A DNA stretch of 64,000 nt from Natronomonas gomsonensis. Its GTDB lineage: Archaea > Halobacteriota > Halobacteria > Halobacteriales > Haloarculaceae. Both the position numbers and the translations under genes were made by a program. Numbering within the stretch: the first letter of the stretch is position 1; the number at the start of each line of letters is the position of its first letter. The stretch covers positions 2,418,001 through 2,482,000 of the forward strand of contig NZ_CP101323.1 of assembly GCF_024300825.1 (NCBI RefSeq), in the 5' to 3' direction. The notes below the pieces were generated by a model that made no database searches, had not been told where the DNA came from, and saw nothing but the letters and a program-made list of their open reading frames with translations. Shown here in pieces: positions 54,085 to 62,604 of this stretch.

Positions 54085-54186
54085 ATGCCGACGACCACCA
54101 TCGCCGGAGACTGCAACGTCTACGTCGACGGCCGCCGAGAGACCCGACAGCGCGGTCACGTTCTCGTCGTTGTCAAGCCCGACTAA
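54085..54186 (+). pseudogene. Truncated N-terminal fragment resembling haloarchaeal NucS/DUF91-type proteins
   Basis: A 33-residue frame, MPTTTIAGDCNVYVDGRRET, then ending VLVVVKPD and a stop. Haloarchaeal endonuclease NucS/DUF91 proteins of about 250 residues start with this AGDC...QRG...VVVKPD pattern, from memory, and continue for over 200 more residues. Here nothing continues in any frame after the stop. It looks like the residue of a deleted or transferred gene; a genuine microprotein is the less likely alternative. Confidence 0.45.
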
Positions 54187-54276
54187 GATAGAGAACCACT
54201 AGTAACCACGGCGCTGACGAACTGTCCTAAAACGACGGCTGAATAGAGCCGAACTTCATCGTCACCGGCTCGTCAT

Positions 54277-54510
54277 TCAACGTCGTACCGTCGCCGACTC
54301 GCTTGCCGAGAGCAGTTTTTCGTCGCCGTCCGGTCCGTACAGAACGAGCGTTCCGTCGGCCCGTCTCTCCCCTCGAAACATCGGCGCAGTCGGGATGTCG
54401 TAATCCGCCGGACTCCGGTAGTTCGCCGCGATGACCCACGTGCGTGCGAGCATCCGTCCCGCCCCGTCCGGCGTCGAATCGCCACTTCCGGGGTCGTCAC
54501 TTCGGGCCAT
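54277..54510 (-). CDS. Small protein at the end of the hydroxylase operon, 77 aa
   Basis: A 77-residue acidic protein starting one base after the XdhC stop (TAG, T, ATG), so probably translated by coupling. It reads MARSDDPGSGDSTPDGAG... and includes PMFRGERRADGTLVLYGPDG and a Ser-rich end. No known family. The frame is chosen over two overlapping ones because of its composition and the tight spacing. It may be a hydroxylase-associated small protein. Confidence 0.55.
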   Translation of the reverse strand: MARSDDPGSGDSTPDGAGRMLARTWVIAANYRSPADYDIPTAPMFRGERRADGTLVLYGPDGDEKLLSASESATVRR

Positions 54511-54511
54511 A

Positions 54512-55648
54512 CTACTCCGTTGGTGTCTCCGGCCGGTCGTGTATCGGCCCCGATTGGCGGTTGAGGTGCTGTGGCGTCCGGTCGTTCGAGACGGCGAGCA
54601 ACTCCGAGACGATGCTGAACGCTATCTGATAGGGCGTATCGCCGCCTAAATTCAATCCGATTGGGGTGAAGATGCGCTTACGGTCGGCCTCCGAAACCGT
54701 GGTTCCCTCCTCGTCGCACGCCTCGAGTATCTCCTCGAACCGTTCGTCCGGTCCCATCAAACCGATATAGGGGATGGGCGTGTCGAGCAGTTCGGCCAGC
54801 GTGAGTCGGTCGTCGACGAAGTTGTGTGTCATCACGACAGCGTAGCTGTCGTCGTCCCACTCCCGGAGGTTCTCCACGTCCCTCGGCGACGCCGAGACGA
54901 CGCTGTCGGCCCGTTCGAACCGGTCGTCGTCCGCTTGGCCGCCCCGGAACGCGACGACGGTCACCCGGAAGTCGACGCGTTTCGCCAACTCGACCACCGG
55001 GCGAACGTCGTGGCCGGAGCCGAAGACGACGAGTTCCGGCGGGGCACGGACGGCGTCGACGAACACCTCGACGGCGCCGTCCGCGTACTCGATACGGAGG
55101 GTGTCGCTCGTCCCCTCCGCGAGGAACTGCTCGACGGTGCCGTCAAGTGCCGCCCGAAGCGATTCAGGAAGCGACTCCCCCGTGAACCCCGAATCCGAAC
55201 GGTACACGCCACGCGTTCCGAGTGGGAGATCCCCATCGAGAACCGTGACGACACCCACGTTCTCGCCGCTCTCGCGGGCCGCCACGACCGGCCGAAAGCT
55301 CTCTCCAAGGGGTTCGAGGAGGACCGTGATGACTCCGTTACAGCCGACGCCCATCCCCCAAACGTCGTCGTCGCCGGTGAGGTCCCACGTTTCGATGCGC
55401 GGTTCGCCGGCCGCGAGTACGTCCGCGGCGAGCGTTCGAACCTCGTCTTCCAGACAGCCGGCGGTGATACTGCCAGCGCCGCCGCCCTCGGGGTCGAGCA
55501 GCATCTTCGCCCCCGGCCGGCGGTAGGCGCTCCCCTCGATGTCGACAACGGTCGCCAACACGGCGTCCTCCCCCGCTTCGAGGGTGTCTCGTATCCGCGC
55601 GAACAGTTCGGTCTCCGGAACGCTCCACTCGTTGGATGTCGTGCTCAT
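54512..55648 (-). CDS. xdhC: XdhC/CoxI family molybdenum hydroxylase maturation protein
   Basis: A 378-residue protein that in this family binds molybdenum cofactor and helps sulfurate and insert it into hydroxylases. The N-terminal XdhC domain has AVLATVVDIEGSAYRRPGAK and SITAGCLEDEV with the conserved Cys. The C-terminal Rossmann domain has VVFGSGHDVRPVVEL, MTHNFVDDRLTLAELL and PYIGLMGPDERF. The ATG at 55648 overlaps the coxE stop in ATGA; a longer upstream frame is a shadow. Belongs to the eight-gene operon. Confidence 0.9.
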   Translation of the reverse strand: MSTTSNEWSVPETELFARIRDTLEAGEDAVLATVVDIEGSAYRRPGAKMLLDPEGGGAGSITAGCLEDEVRTLAADVLAAGEPRIETWDLTGDDDVWGMGVGCNGVITVLLEPLGESFRPVVAARESGENVGVVTVLDGDLPLGTRGVYRSDSGFTGESLPESLRAALDGTVEQFLAEGTSDTLRIEYADGAVEVFVDAVRAPPELVVFGSGHDVRPVVELAKRVDFRVTVVAFRGGQADDDRFERADSVVSASPRDVENLREWDDDSYAVVMTHNFVDDRLTLAELLDTPIPYIGLMGPDERFEEILEACDEEGTTVSEADRKRIFTPIGLNLGGDTPYQIAFSIVSELLAVSNDRTPQHLNRQSGPIHDRPETPTE

Positions 55649-56940
55649 TGGTAACTCGTCCCCCGTCTGGGGTCGTACTCGTAGCCGATGCGTCCGCCGG
55701 GGCCGTGTCGTCGGAGTTGTCGGCCCATCTCTTCGAGGTCGTCGGGACCGCTGAACGCGAACAACCCGTCGACGAACGGGTGCGCCGTGGCCATCCCCGC
55801 CGCCGTCGGTTCGTACTCCGGCGACGACGCCAACGGATTGAGCCACAGCACGCTCGCCGCGTTGCGTGACAGCCACGCCATCTCGCGTTCGAGGCGGTCG
55901 ACATCGCCCATCTCCAAGCCGTCGCTGACGACGAAGACGAACGTCCGTCCGTCGACCGCATCGGGGTCGTCTTCCCGGAGTCCGGCGAGTGACGCGCCGA
56001 TTCGTGTTCCACCGCCCCACTCCGTTTCGGCTGCCGTGAGCGCCTCGAGCGCCGCGGCCGCGGTCGGTCGGTCGAACGCCGCCGACACTTCGCGGTGTGC
56101 CTCGTCGAAGAACACCACGCGGCTGTCGCGCCACTCGACGCGCCCACAGCGGAGGACGCCGAGCAGGAACGAGCGATCGACGGTGTCGAGGACCGACCGG
56201 CTCACGTCGACCAGCCACAGCGCTCGATACGCCGTCTCAGGGCGGCTCCGTCGCGGCACCGAGACGACGGTGCCGCCGGTGGCGAAACTCGACCGGAGGG
56301 CCTTGCGAGCGTCGGCCCGTTCGTCGCCCTCGGAGCGCCAGCGCCGACCCTTCAGCGTCGCCAGCGCGTCGCCGAAGGCGTCGAACGCCGCCGACAGCGA
56401 CGGCTCACCGACCGGCGTAGATGCGACGCTCGATGCCGCACCCGCCGGACTGTACCACGCCGCCTCTATCGCCGTCCGCTCTTCATCGTCGTCGCTCGTC
56501 GCCGCGACAACGGCTCCGAGCGGCGTCGTCACGTCGGCGGCATCGCCGCCATCGTCGGCATCGCTGTCCGTCTCCGCGTCCCCGTCCCCGCCCGGCGAGT
56601 CCTCCGCCGTGTCGTCGGCCAGGGGAGCGAGCGTCCCCTCCGGTGTGTCGTCCCGTCGCGGCGCCGGTTCGCCGTCGATACCCGCCCTGAGCCGCCGCCA
56701 GAACTCGGGGAACTGCCGGTCGAAGGTCGCGATGTCGTCGGCGTCGGACACCACGGTCGCACGGAGCGCGGCGCGGGCCTCCGCCTCGTCGTCGAATCCC
56801 ACCTCGACGAGCGCCCGCGCCGCGGAGGGAGCAGCGTTCGCCGGAACCGAGACTCCCGCCCCGCGCAAGGCCCGAAGGAACCTGACCAGTTCGTCTCTGA
56901 CGTGGTCCCGCGCCGTGACGAAGTCGGGCACGTTGCTCAC
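55645..56940 (-). CDS. coxE: CoxE-like VWA-domain protein
   Basis: A 431-residue protein with a disordered, acidic middle (DDGDAA-rich stretch) and a C-terminal von Willebrand factor A domain. ALWLVDVSRSVLD carries a DxSxS-type MIDAS start and TFVFVVSDGLEM the later acidic metal residue. CoxE works with the MoxR ATPase (CoxD) to activate the large subunit's metal centre. The GTG at 56940 overlaps the MoxR stop (GTGA). Function by family and context. Confidence 0.87.
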   Translation of the reverse strand: MSNVPDFVTARDHVRDELVRFLRALRGAGVSVPANAAPSAARALVEVGFDDEAEARAALRATVVSDADDIATFDRQFPEFWRRLRAGIDGEPAPRRDDTPEGTLAPLADDTAEDSPGGDGDAETDSDADDGGDAADVTTPLGAVVAATSDDDEERTAIEAAWYSPAGAASSVASTPVGEPSLSAAFDAFGDALATLKGRRWRSEGDERADARKALRSSFATGGTVVSVPRRSRPETAYRALWLVDVSRSVLDTVDRSFLLGVLRCGRVEWRDSRVVFFDEAHREVSAAFDRPTAAAALEALTAAETEWGGGTRIGASLAGLREDDPDAVDGRTFVFVVSDGLEMGDVDRLEREMAWLSRNAASVLWLNPLASSPEYEPTAAGMATAHPFVDGLFAFSGPDDLEEMGRQLRRHGPGGRIGYEYDPRRGTSYQ

Positions 56941-57857
56941 GACTCGGCCTCCTCGCCGGCGTTTCCGGCGGCGTCGAGTAGTACTTTGAGGAACTCGTCG
57001 TCGACACGCTCGATGTCCTCGACCTCCTTCAGCAGACAGCCGAGCGTCGTCCGGAGTTCCGACGCGGACAACGGTTCCTCGCCGTTTCCGCCGTCGCTTC
57101 GAAGCGCCGCGACCGCCCGTGCCCAGTCGATGGTCTCGGCGGCGCCGGGCGGCTTCCGGAGTGGTTCCTCGCGCAGTCGCTGGGTGACGCGACACAGTTC
57201 CGCGGCGACCGCACCGTCGAGTTCCGGCACCCGCCGTTCGAGGATTGCCCGCTCTTTTTGGGCCGAGGGCGGGCTGACGTGGAGGTACAGACAGCGTCGC
57301 TTCAGCGCATCGCTGAGCGCCCGCGTCCGGTTCGAGGTGACGATCACGACCGGCGGTGTCTCCGCCCGAACGCTGCCGAATTCCGGTATCGTCACCTGGA
57401 ACTCGCTGAGCAGCTCCAACAGCAGCGCCTCGAACTCCTCGTCGGCGCGGTCGACCTCGTCCACGAGGAGCACCTTCGAGGGGCCGCCGCCACGGAGCGC
57501 TCTCAACAGCGGCCGCTCGAGGAGGTACTCCTCGGAGAACACCGATCCTTCGTCGCCGGACTGGACCGCGAGCAGCTGTTTCGTGTAGTTCCACTCGTAG
57601 AGGGCGTTCTCGGCGGTCAACCCCTCGTAACACTGGAGCCGGACCAACTCCGTCCCGAAGCCCGATGCCAGCACCTTCGCCAGTTCGGTCTTGCCGGCGC
57701 CGGGTTCGCCCTCGACCAGCAGGGGCTTTCCCAGCCGAAACGCCAACAGGACGGTCGTCACGATGTCGTCGTCGGCCACGTACGCCTGTTCGTCGAACAC
57801 CTCGCGCAGTCGCTCGGCGGAGACGTCGGCGAACGTCGTCGGCCGTCTCTCAGTCAT
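56937..57857 (-). CDS. coxD: MoxR-type AAA+ ATPase (CoxD-like)
   Basis: A 306-residue ATPase chaperone for metal-enzyme maturation. PLLVEGEPGAGKTELAKVL is Walker A (residues 50-57 core), VLLVDEVDRADEEFEALL Walker B, IVTSNRTRALSDALKRRCLY the sensor/arginine-finger region. CoxD in Oligotropha helps insert the active-site sulfur and copper; here it should serve the form II hydroxylase. Spaced 73 bases from coxM with a hairpin between. Confidence 0.9.
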   Translation of the reverse strand: MTERRPTTFADVSAERLREVFDEQAYVADDDIVTTVLLAFRLGKPLLVEGEPGAGKTELAKVLASGFGTELVRLQCYEGLTAENALYEWNYTKQLLAVQSGDEGSVFSEEYLLERPLLRALRGGGPSKVLLVDEVDRADEEFEALLLELLSEFQVTIPEFGSVRAETPPVVIVTSNRTRALSDALKRRCLYLHVSPPSAQKERAILERRVPELDGAVAAELCRVTQRLREEPLRKPPGAAETIDWARAVAALRSDGGNGEEPLSASELRTTLGCLLKEVEDIERVDDEFLKVLLDAAGNAGEEAES

Positions 57858-57882
57858 TGGGTGTCATTGATGTGGTGAAGAT

Positions 57883-57923
57883 GACCCCCGGCCCGCCGAT
57901 GCCCACGGCTGCGGACCGGGGTC
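57883..57923 (-). promoter_or_regulatory. Intercistronic hairpin between coxM and moxR
   Basis: On the minus-strand transcript GACCCCGGTCCGC pairs with GCGGGCCGGGGGTC, with one wobble and one bulged G and a 14-base loop. It begins 7 bases after the coxM stop. There is no T tract, so it is not a standard terminator; it may stabilise or process the mRNA. Confidence 0.5.
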
Positions 57924-57930
57924 TGCCATC

Positions 57931-58821
57931 TCAGTCGGCGGCGGCGAGCGTGCCGACTCGCTCGCTCGTCTTCTCGAGTGCGCGCTTCGTGTACACCTCC
58001 AGCAGATGCTCGCGGAACTCGGCCGACGCCTGAAGGTCGTCCATCAGAAGGTCGGTGTCCAGTCCCTCGCTCGCTCGCGCCGCGGCCGCCTCGATGCGTT
58101 CGTCGTCGAGGGTCACGCCGTCTAGTTCGTCCTCGACGCCCTCCAGTCGGACGCCGTGGTCGAGCACACCATTGGCCCCGATTCGGGCCGACCGGACGGT
58201 GCCGCCGTCGGTGTCGAGGAGTGCCGAGACACCAACCACCGCATACCCCGACGACGGGGATGCCTTCTTTGCGTAGGCGCCGACCGAATCGGCCGCCGAC
58301 GGCACCTCGATGCGGACGAGCAACTCGTCGGGGTCCAGCGCCGTCGCGTACATCCCGAAGAAGAACTCGTCGACCGGAATCTTCCGCTCGCCGTTCGGTC
58401 CGGCAGCGACGAGCGTGGCGTCGGAGGCGAGCGCCGCCCCCGGCAGGTCCGACGCAGGGTCGGCGTGAGCGAGGTTCCCGCCGACGGTGCCGCGGTTGCG
58501 AACCTGCGTGTCGCCGACGTGGGAAACCGCCTCGGTCAACGCGGGGGCGTGTTCGTGGGCGGCATCGGCGTCGAGTAGGTCGCTGTACCGGGTCATCGCA
58601 CCGATAGACAGCGTCTCTCCCTCGACGCTGACGCCGTGCATCGGATCGATCTCGCCGATGTCGATGAGTACGTCCGGACTGGAGAGGCCGCTTTTCATCG
58701 CCGGCAGCAGGCTGTGGCCGCCGGCGAGCAGTTCGGTCTCGGCCATCGCGTGTTCCTCGAGGAGTTCGAGCGCCTCCTCGACCGTCGAGGCCTCGTAGTA
58801 GTCGAGGTCGTCCGGGAACAT
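57931..58821 (-). CDS. coxM: Molybdenum hydroxylase medium (FAD) subunit
   Basis: A 296-residue flavin subunit taking electrons from the iron-sulfur subunit. ELLAGGHSLLPAMKSGLSSP is the FAD diphosphate loop (AGGxS), GNLAHADPASDLP the second FAD-binding motif, and the C-terminal domain follows. The start is taken as the ATG at 58821; a GTG one codon upstream is possible. The CoxL stop overlaps this start. One of three catalytic subunits. Confidence 0.93.
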   Translation of the reverse strand: MFPDDLDYYEASTVEEALELLEEHAMAETELLAGGHSLLPAMKSGLSSPDVLIDIGEIDPMHGVSVEGETLSIGAMTRYSDLLDADAAHEHAPALTEAVSHVGDTQVRNRGTVGGNLAHADPASDLPGAALASDATLVAAGPNGERKIPVDEFFFGMYATALDPDELLVRIEVPSAADSVGAYAKKASPSSGYAVVGVSALLDTDGGTVRSARIGANGVLDHGVRLEGVEDELDGVTLDDERIEAAAARASEGLDTDLLMDDLQASAEFREHLLEVYTKRALEKTSERVGTLAAAD

Positions 58822-61256
58822 CACGCATCACCTCCGTGGTCCGCGGTCCCGCCATCCGCGGCCGTGCTCTCCTCGACGGCTTCCCAGACGCGTTCGGCCG
58901 TCATGGGCATCTCGACGCCGTCGACGCCGAACGGTTCCAGCGCGTCGGCAACCGCGTTGACGACGGCCTGAGGTGCGGCGATGGTTCCCGCTTCGCCGAC
59001 ACCCTTCACGCCGAGTGGATTGTGGGGACTCGGCGTTACCGTCGAATCGGTCTCCATGTCGGGGATGTGTTCGGCCTTCGGCACGGTGTAGTCCTGCATC
59101 GACCCGGTCACGAGCGTGCCGTTGTCGTCGTATTCCGCCCCCTCGTACAGCGCTTGCCCGATGCCTTGGGCGACGCCGCCGTGGACCTGTCCCTCGACGA
59201 TCTTCGGGTTGATCTGGTTGCCGACGTCGTCGACGGCGACGTACTTCTCGAACTCGATCTCGCCCGACTCGGGGTCGACCTCGACGATCGCGACGTGCGT
59301 CCCGAACGGGAACACGAAGTTATCGGGGTCGTAGAACGAGGTTGCCTCCAGCCCCGGCTCCATGTCGTCGGGGATGTCGTGGGCGAGATACGCCTGTTGG
59401 GAGGCCTCCTGGATACCGATAGCGCGGTCCGGCGCGCCCGCGACGTGGAACTCGCCGTCCTCAAAGGCGATGTCGTCGGGGTCGGCTTCGAGTTGGTGGG
59501 CCGCTATCTTCTTGGCCTTCTCGACGACCTTCTCGGAGCTCTTGACGAGGGAACTCCCGCCGACCGCCGCCGAGCGGGAGCCGTAGGTGCCCATTCCCTG
59601 TGGAATCTCGTCGGTGTCGCCCTCGACGACCTCGACGTCGTCGTAGGGGACGCCGAGTTCGTTGGCGACGATCTGTGCGTACGTCGTCGCGTGGCCCTGT
59701 CCGTGGCCCGAGGTCCCACAGAAGGCGGTCACGGTGCCGGAGGGGTGGACGCGGACGAGACTCGACTCCCAGAGGCCGGCTTGAGCGCCGAGTTGGCCGG
59801 CGAGTTCCGAGGGCGCGAGCCCGCAGGCCTCGATGTAACACGAGAAGCCGATACCGAGGTACTTCCCCTTCGCGCGGGCCTGTTCTTGGCGCTCGCGGAA
59901 CGACTCGTAGTCGACCAACTCGAGGGCTTTGTCCAGCGGTTTCTCGTAGTCGCCGCTGTCGTAGACGACGGCGACCTGAGTCTCGTAGGGGAAGGCGTCG
60001 TCCGGGACGAAGTTACGTCTGCGGAACTCCGCTGGGTCCATCCCCATCTCCTTGGCCCCCAAGTGGACGAGTCGCTCGACGAGGAACGACGCCTCGGGAC
60101 GGCCCGCACCGCGGTAGGCGTCGACCGGCGGTACGTTCGTGTACGCGCCCGTGACATGGCCGTAGATGGCCGGGATGTCGTACTGTCCCGACAGCAGCGT
60201 CCCATAGAGGTACGTCGGCACCGCGGGAGCGAACGTCGAGAGGTACGCCCCGAGGTTCGCCTCGGTGTCGACGCGCAGGCCGACGATGGTGCCGTCGTCG
60301 TCCATCGCCAGTTCCGCGGTGGTTTCGTGGCCCCGTCCCGGCGCGTCGGTGAGGTACGTCTCCGAGCGCGTGGCGGTCCACTTGACCGGGCGTTCGAGCA
60401 GCTTCGAACACCACGCGACGAGCGCCTCGTCCGCGTAGTGGTGGATCTTCGAGCCGAAGCCGCCGCCCACGTCGGGAGCCTTGATTCGGAGTTTGTGCTC
60501 CGGATGTCCGATGACACCCGCCATGAGCAGCCGGTGGAGGTGGGGGTTCTGGCTGGTCATGAACACGTCCAACTCCTCGGAGCCGGGGTTGTAGGTGGCG
60601 ACGGCCGCCCGCGGTTCCATCGCGTTCGGGATCAACAGCTGATTGGACAGCTCTGTACGCACGGTGTGACTCGCCGACTCGAAGGCCTCGGCCGTCTTCT
60701 CCTCGTCGCCGATCTCCCAGTCGAGGGCGACGTTCCCCTCGGCATCGTCGCCGTGCAGCGAGGGGGCGTCCTCGCCCAGCGCCTCACTCGGGTTCGTCGT
60801 CGCGTCGAGTCGCTCGTAGTCGACCTCGACCGCACCGGCGGCGTCGTGTGCCTGATAGCGGTTCTCCGCGACGACGACCGCGATGCCGTCGCCCTGATAC
60901 CGCACCTTGTCCTTCGCGAGGACGGGGTGAGAGACGTTGTTGAGACTCGGCAGCAGCCAGCCGACCGGGAGTTCGAACGACCCACCGCCCGGTGTGTCCT
61001 CCCGATGGAGGTCGTCGTGGGTGTAGACGCCGATGACGCCCGGCATCTCCTCGGCGTCGCTCGTGTCGACGCCGTCGATTTGCGCGTGGCCGTAGCGACT
61101 CCGGACGACGGCGAGGTGTGCCGTGTTCGGGAGTTGGATGTCGTCGGTGTACTCGGCGTTGCCCGTGAGGAGTGCGGGGTCCTCCCGGCGCTCGATGGCC
61201 GAGCCGAGGATGTCGGCCGCGGAAACCTCGTCGGGATCTATCGACTCGATGCTCAT
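58821..61256 (-). CDS. coxL: Molybdenum hydroxylase large subunit, form II CoxL type
   Basis: An 811-residue molybdenum-binding catalytic subunit. PDVGGGFGSK (residue 261 on) and GVGEAGTIAAPQ with the catalytic Glu near the end are conserved in the xanthine oxidase family. The substrate loop at residues 380-386 is AYRGAGR. True CO dehydrogenases (form I) carry AYRCSFR with the copper-binding Cys at this place; here there is none, so this is a form II enzyme, whose substrate is unknown. It has partners CoxS and CoxM in the same operon. Confidence 0.93.
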   Translation of the reverse strand: MSIESIDPDEVSAADILGSAIERREDPALLTGNAEYTDDIQLPNTAHLAVVRSRYGHAQIDGVDTSDAEEMPGVIGVYTHDDLHREDTPGGGSFELPVGWLLPSLNNVSHPVLAKDKVRYQGDGIAVVVAENRYQAHDAAGAVEVDYERLDATTNPSEALGEDAPSLHGDDAEGNVALDWEIGDEEKTAEAFESASHTVRTELSNQLLIPNAMEPRAAVATYNPGSEELDVFMTSQNPHLHRLLMAGVIGHPEHKLRIKAPDVGGGFGSKIHHYADEALVAWCSKLLERPVKWTATRSETYLTDAPGRGHETTAELAMDDDGTIVGLRVDTEANLGAYLSTFAPAVPTYLYGTLLSGQYDIPAIYGHVTGAYTNVPPVDAYRGAGRPEASFLVERLVHLGAKEMGMDPAEFRRRNFVPDDAFPYETQVAVVYDSGDYEKPLDKALELVDYESFRERQEQARAKGKYLGIGFSCYIEACGLAPSELAGQLGAQAGLWESSLVRVHPSGTVTAFCGTSGHGQGHATTYAQIVANELGVPYDDVEVVEGDTDEIPQGMGTYGSRSAAVGGSSLVKSSEKVVEKAKKIAAHQLEADPDDIAFEDGEFHVAGAPDRAIGIQEASQQAYLAHDIPDDMEPGLEATSFYDPDNFVFPFGTHVAIVEVDPESGEIEFEKYVAVDDVGNQINPKIVEGQVHGGVAQGIGQALYEGAEYDDNGTLVTGSMQDYTVPKAEHIPDMETDSTVTPSPHNPLGVKGVGEAGTIAAPQAVVNAVADALEPFGVDGVEMPMTAERVWEAVEESTAADGGTADHGGDA

Positions 61257-61774
61257 TCGGCGTCACCTCCGTCTTCGATCTCCCCGCCATCGGCGACCGC
61301 GCCGCCCGACATCTCCTCGGCGGCGTGTTCGACGGCGTTGACGATGTTCTGATACCCCGTACATCGACAGAGGTTCCCCTCTAACCCTTCTCGAATCTCC
61401 TCGCGGGTCGGGTTCGGGTTGTCCTCCAGAAGGTCGTTGGCGGTCAGCATCATGCCGGGCGTACAGTAGCCACACTGGAGACCGTGCTCCTCCTGGAACC
61501 CCTCTTGGATGGGGTGGAACTCGCCGTCCTCGCCCAACCCTTCGACCGTCTCGATGTCCGCGCCGTCGGCCTGTACCGCCAGTGCCGTACAGGACTTCAC
61601 GGCGTCCCCATCCAGACGGACCGTACAGGCCCCACAGAGGCTGGATTCACAGCCGATGTTCGTTCCCGTATAGCCCAACTCGTCACGCAGGGCGTGGACG
61701 AGTAGGGTTCGAGCCTCGACCGTGAGGTCGTGCTCCGTGCCGTTCACCGTCAGTGTGATGTCGTGTGTTGTCAT
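61253..61774 (-). CDS. coxS: Molybdenum hydroxylase small [2Fe-2S] subunit
   Basis: A 173-residue electron-transfer subunit with two clusters. The first, ferredoxin-like, is GCESSLCGACTV followed by a Cys; the second is HGLQCGYCTPGM and NLCRCTGYQNI. The ATG at 61774 overlaps the upstream CoxG stop (ATGA); an upstream extension is discarded. The length is typical of the family (about 160). Confidence 0.94.
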   Translation of the reverse strand: MTTHDITLTVNGTEHDLTVEARTLLVHALRDELGYTGTNIGCESSLCGACTVRLDGDAVKSCTALAVQADGADIETVEGLGEDGEFHPIQEGFQEEHGLQCGYCTPGMMLTANDLLEDNPNPTREEIREGLEGNLCRCTGYQNIVNAVEHAAEEMSGGAVADGGEIEDGGDAE

Positions 61775-62415
61775 TTTGAATCGGATGTGTTCGACCCCGA
61801 CCGACCGAGCAGTCGGTCGACGATCCCGGTGTCTTCCGTTTCTTCTCCCGCCGGTTTCCCGTCCATCTCCGCGAGCGTCAGTTCGTGCAGCGTGGTCTGT
61901 ACCGACGAGAAGAACCGCTTGACCAGTCGGTTCGCGACGGGGTTGATGACCCGCTGGCCGACGCCCGCGACCTTGCCGAAGACGTCCGCCTCGGTCTCCC
62001 ACTGCACCTCGACGCCGCCGTCCGTCTCGGTGAGCTCCATCCCCGAGGACATCTCGAAGGAGCTGTCCCCGGAGTTACCCTCACCCTCGGCGCGCATCCG
62101 TGGTTGGTCCCGCTCTACGATGGTGACCACCGTCTCGAAGGTCGGGTTCACCGGACCGACGCTGACCTGCATCAACGCGGCGTACTGTTGGCCCTCTCGG
62201 AACGCCCGCTCCGCGATGGTTTCGGGGTCCCCCGAGAGCTCCTGATCCCGCGTCTCCGCCTCTTCGCCGAGTTCGTCGAAATCGACGTCGCCGTCGACCG
62301 CCAGCAGGTACTGACAACCCGGCAGCGAGTCGGCGATCAAGACGGGGTCCGAGAGTGCCAGCCACACTTCCTCGACCGTCGTGTCCTCGAGTTCGAACGT
62401 CCCACTGAATTCCAT
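61771..62415 (-). CDS. coxG: CoxG-like SRPBCC domain protein
   Basis: A 214-residue protein with a START/SRPBCC-type fold used in the CoxG family, which binds the membrane or hydrophobic ligands and anchors CO dehydrogenase-type enzymes. MEFSGTFELEDTTVEEVWLAL and DPVLIADSLPGCQ are the typical first strands. The C-terminal 35 residues are a variable, charged tail. First gene of the eight-gene operon, with a GAGGGG-like ribosome site about 13 bases before the ATG and an inverted repeat across the promoter. Confidence 0.87.
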   Translation of the reverse strand: MEFSGTFELEDTTVEEVWLALSDPVLIADSLPGCQYLLAVDGDVDFDELGEEAETRDQELSGDPETIAERAFREGQQYAALMQVSVGPVNPTFETVVTIVERDQPRMRAEGEGNSGDSSFEMSSGMELTETDGGVEVQWETEADVFGKVAGVGQRVINPVANRLVKRFFSSVQTTLHELTLAEMDGKPAGEETEDTGIVDRLLGRSGSNTSDSK

Positions 62416-62434
62416 AAGTTCGTGCCCCTCGTGT

Positions 62435-62451
62435 TAGTGTATCCCACACTA
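62435..62451. promoter_or_regulatory. Inverted repeat TAGTGT-ATCCC-ACACTA, candidate operator
   Basis: Six-base perfect arms separated by five bases, 20-36 bases upstream of the coxG ATG, where the core promoter should be. A dimeric repressor bound here would block the operon. Only one copy is visible in the region. Confidence 0.5.
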
Positions 62452-62505
62452 CATGCTACCAAACGACTACGTGAACAAAAACATTTGCAATAATCGCCTA
62501 AATCA

Positions 62506-62533
62506 GAAATAAGTAATGGGAAATAGTTATTTC
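62506..62533. promoter_or_regulatory. Inverted repeat GAAATAA...TTATTTC, candidate regulatory site
   Basis: Seven-base perfect arms with a 14-base spacer; the arm centres are 21 bases apart, two helical turns. It lies midway between coxG and moeA, in AT-rich sequence, so it could serve either divergent promoter. Confidence 0.42.
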
Positions 62534-62604
62534 AGATGTCGGTGAAACCGGATTCGGAACACGGGCGACCGAAAGCATAAGCCGATTCTCCGGCGTGATA
62601 CGGT

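Noticed and set aside
58821-61256. Annotating the operon as carbon monoxide dehydrogenase
   Set aside because: The active-site loop is AYRGAGR, lacking the Cys of true CO dehydrogenase; kept as form II with unknown substrate.
58836-61352. Plus-strand frame of 838 aa opposite coxL
   Set aside because: It mirrors the molybdenum hydroxylase large subunit and has biased, motif-free composition.
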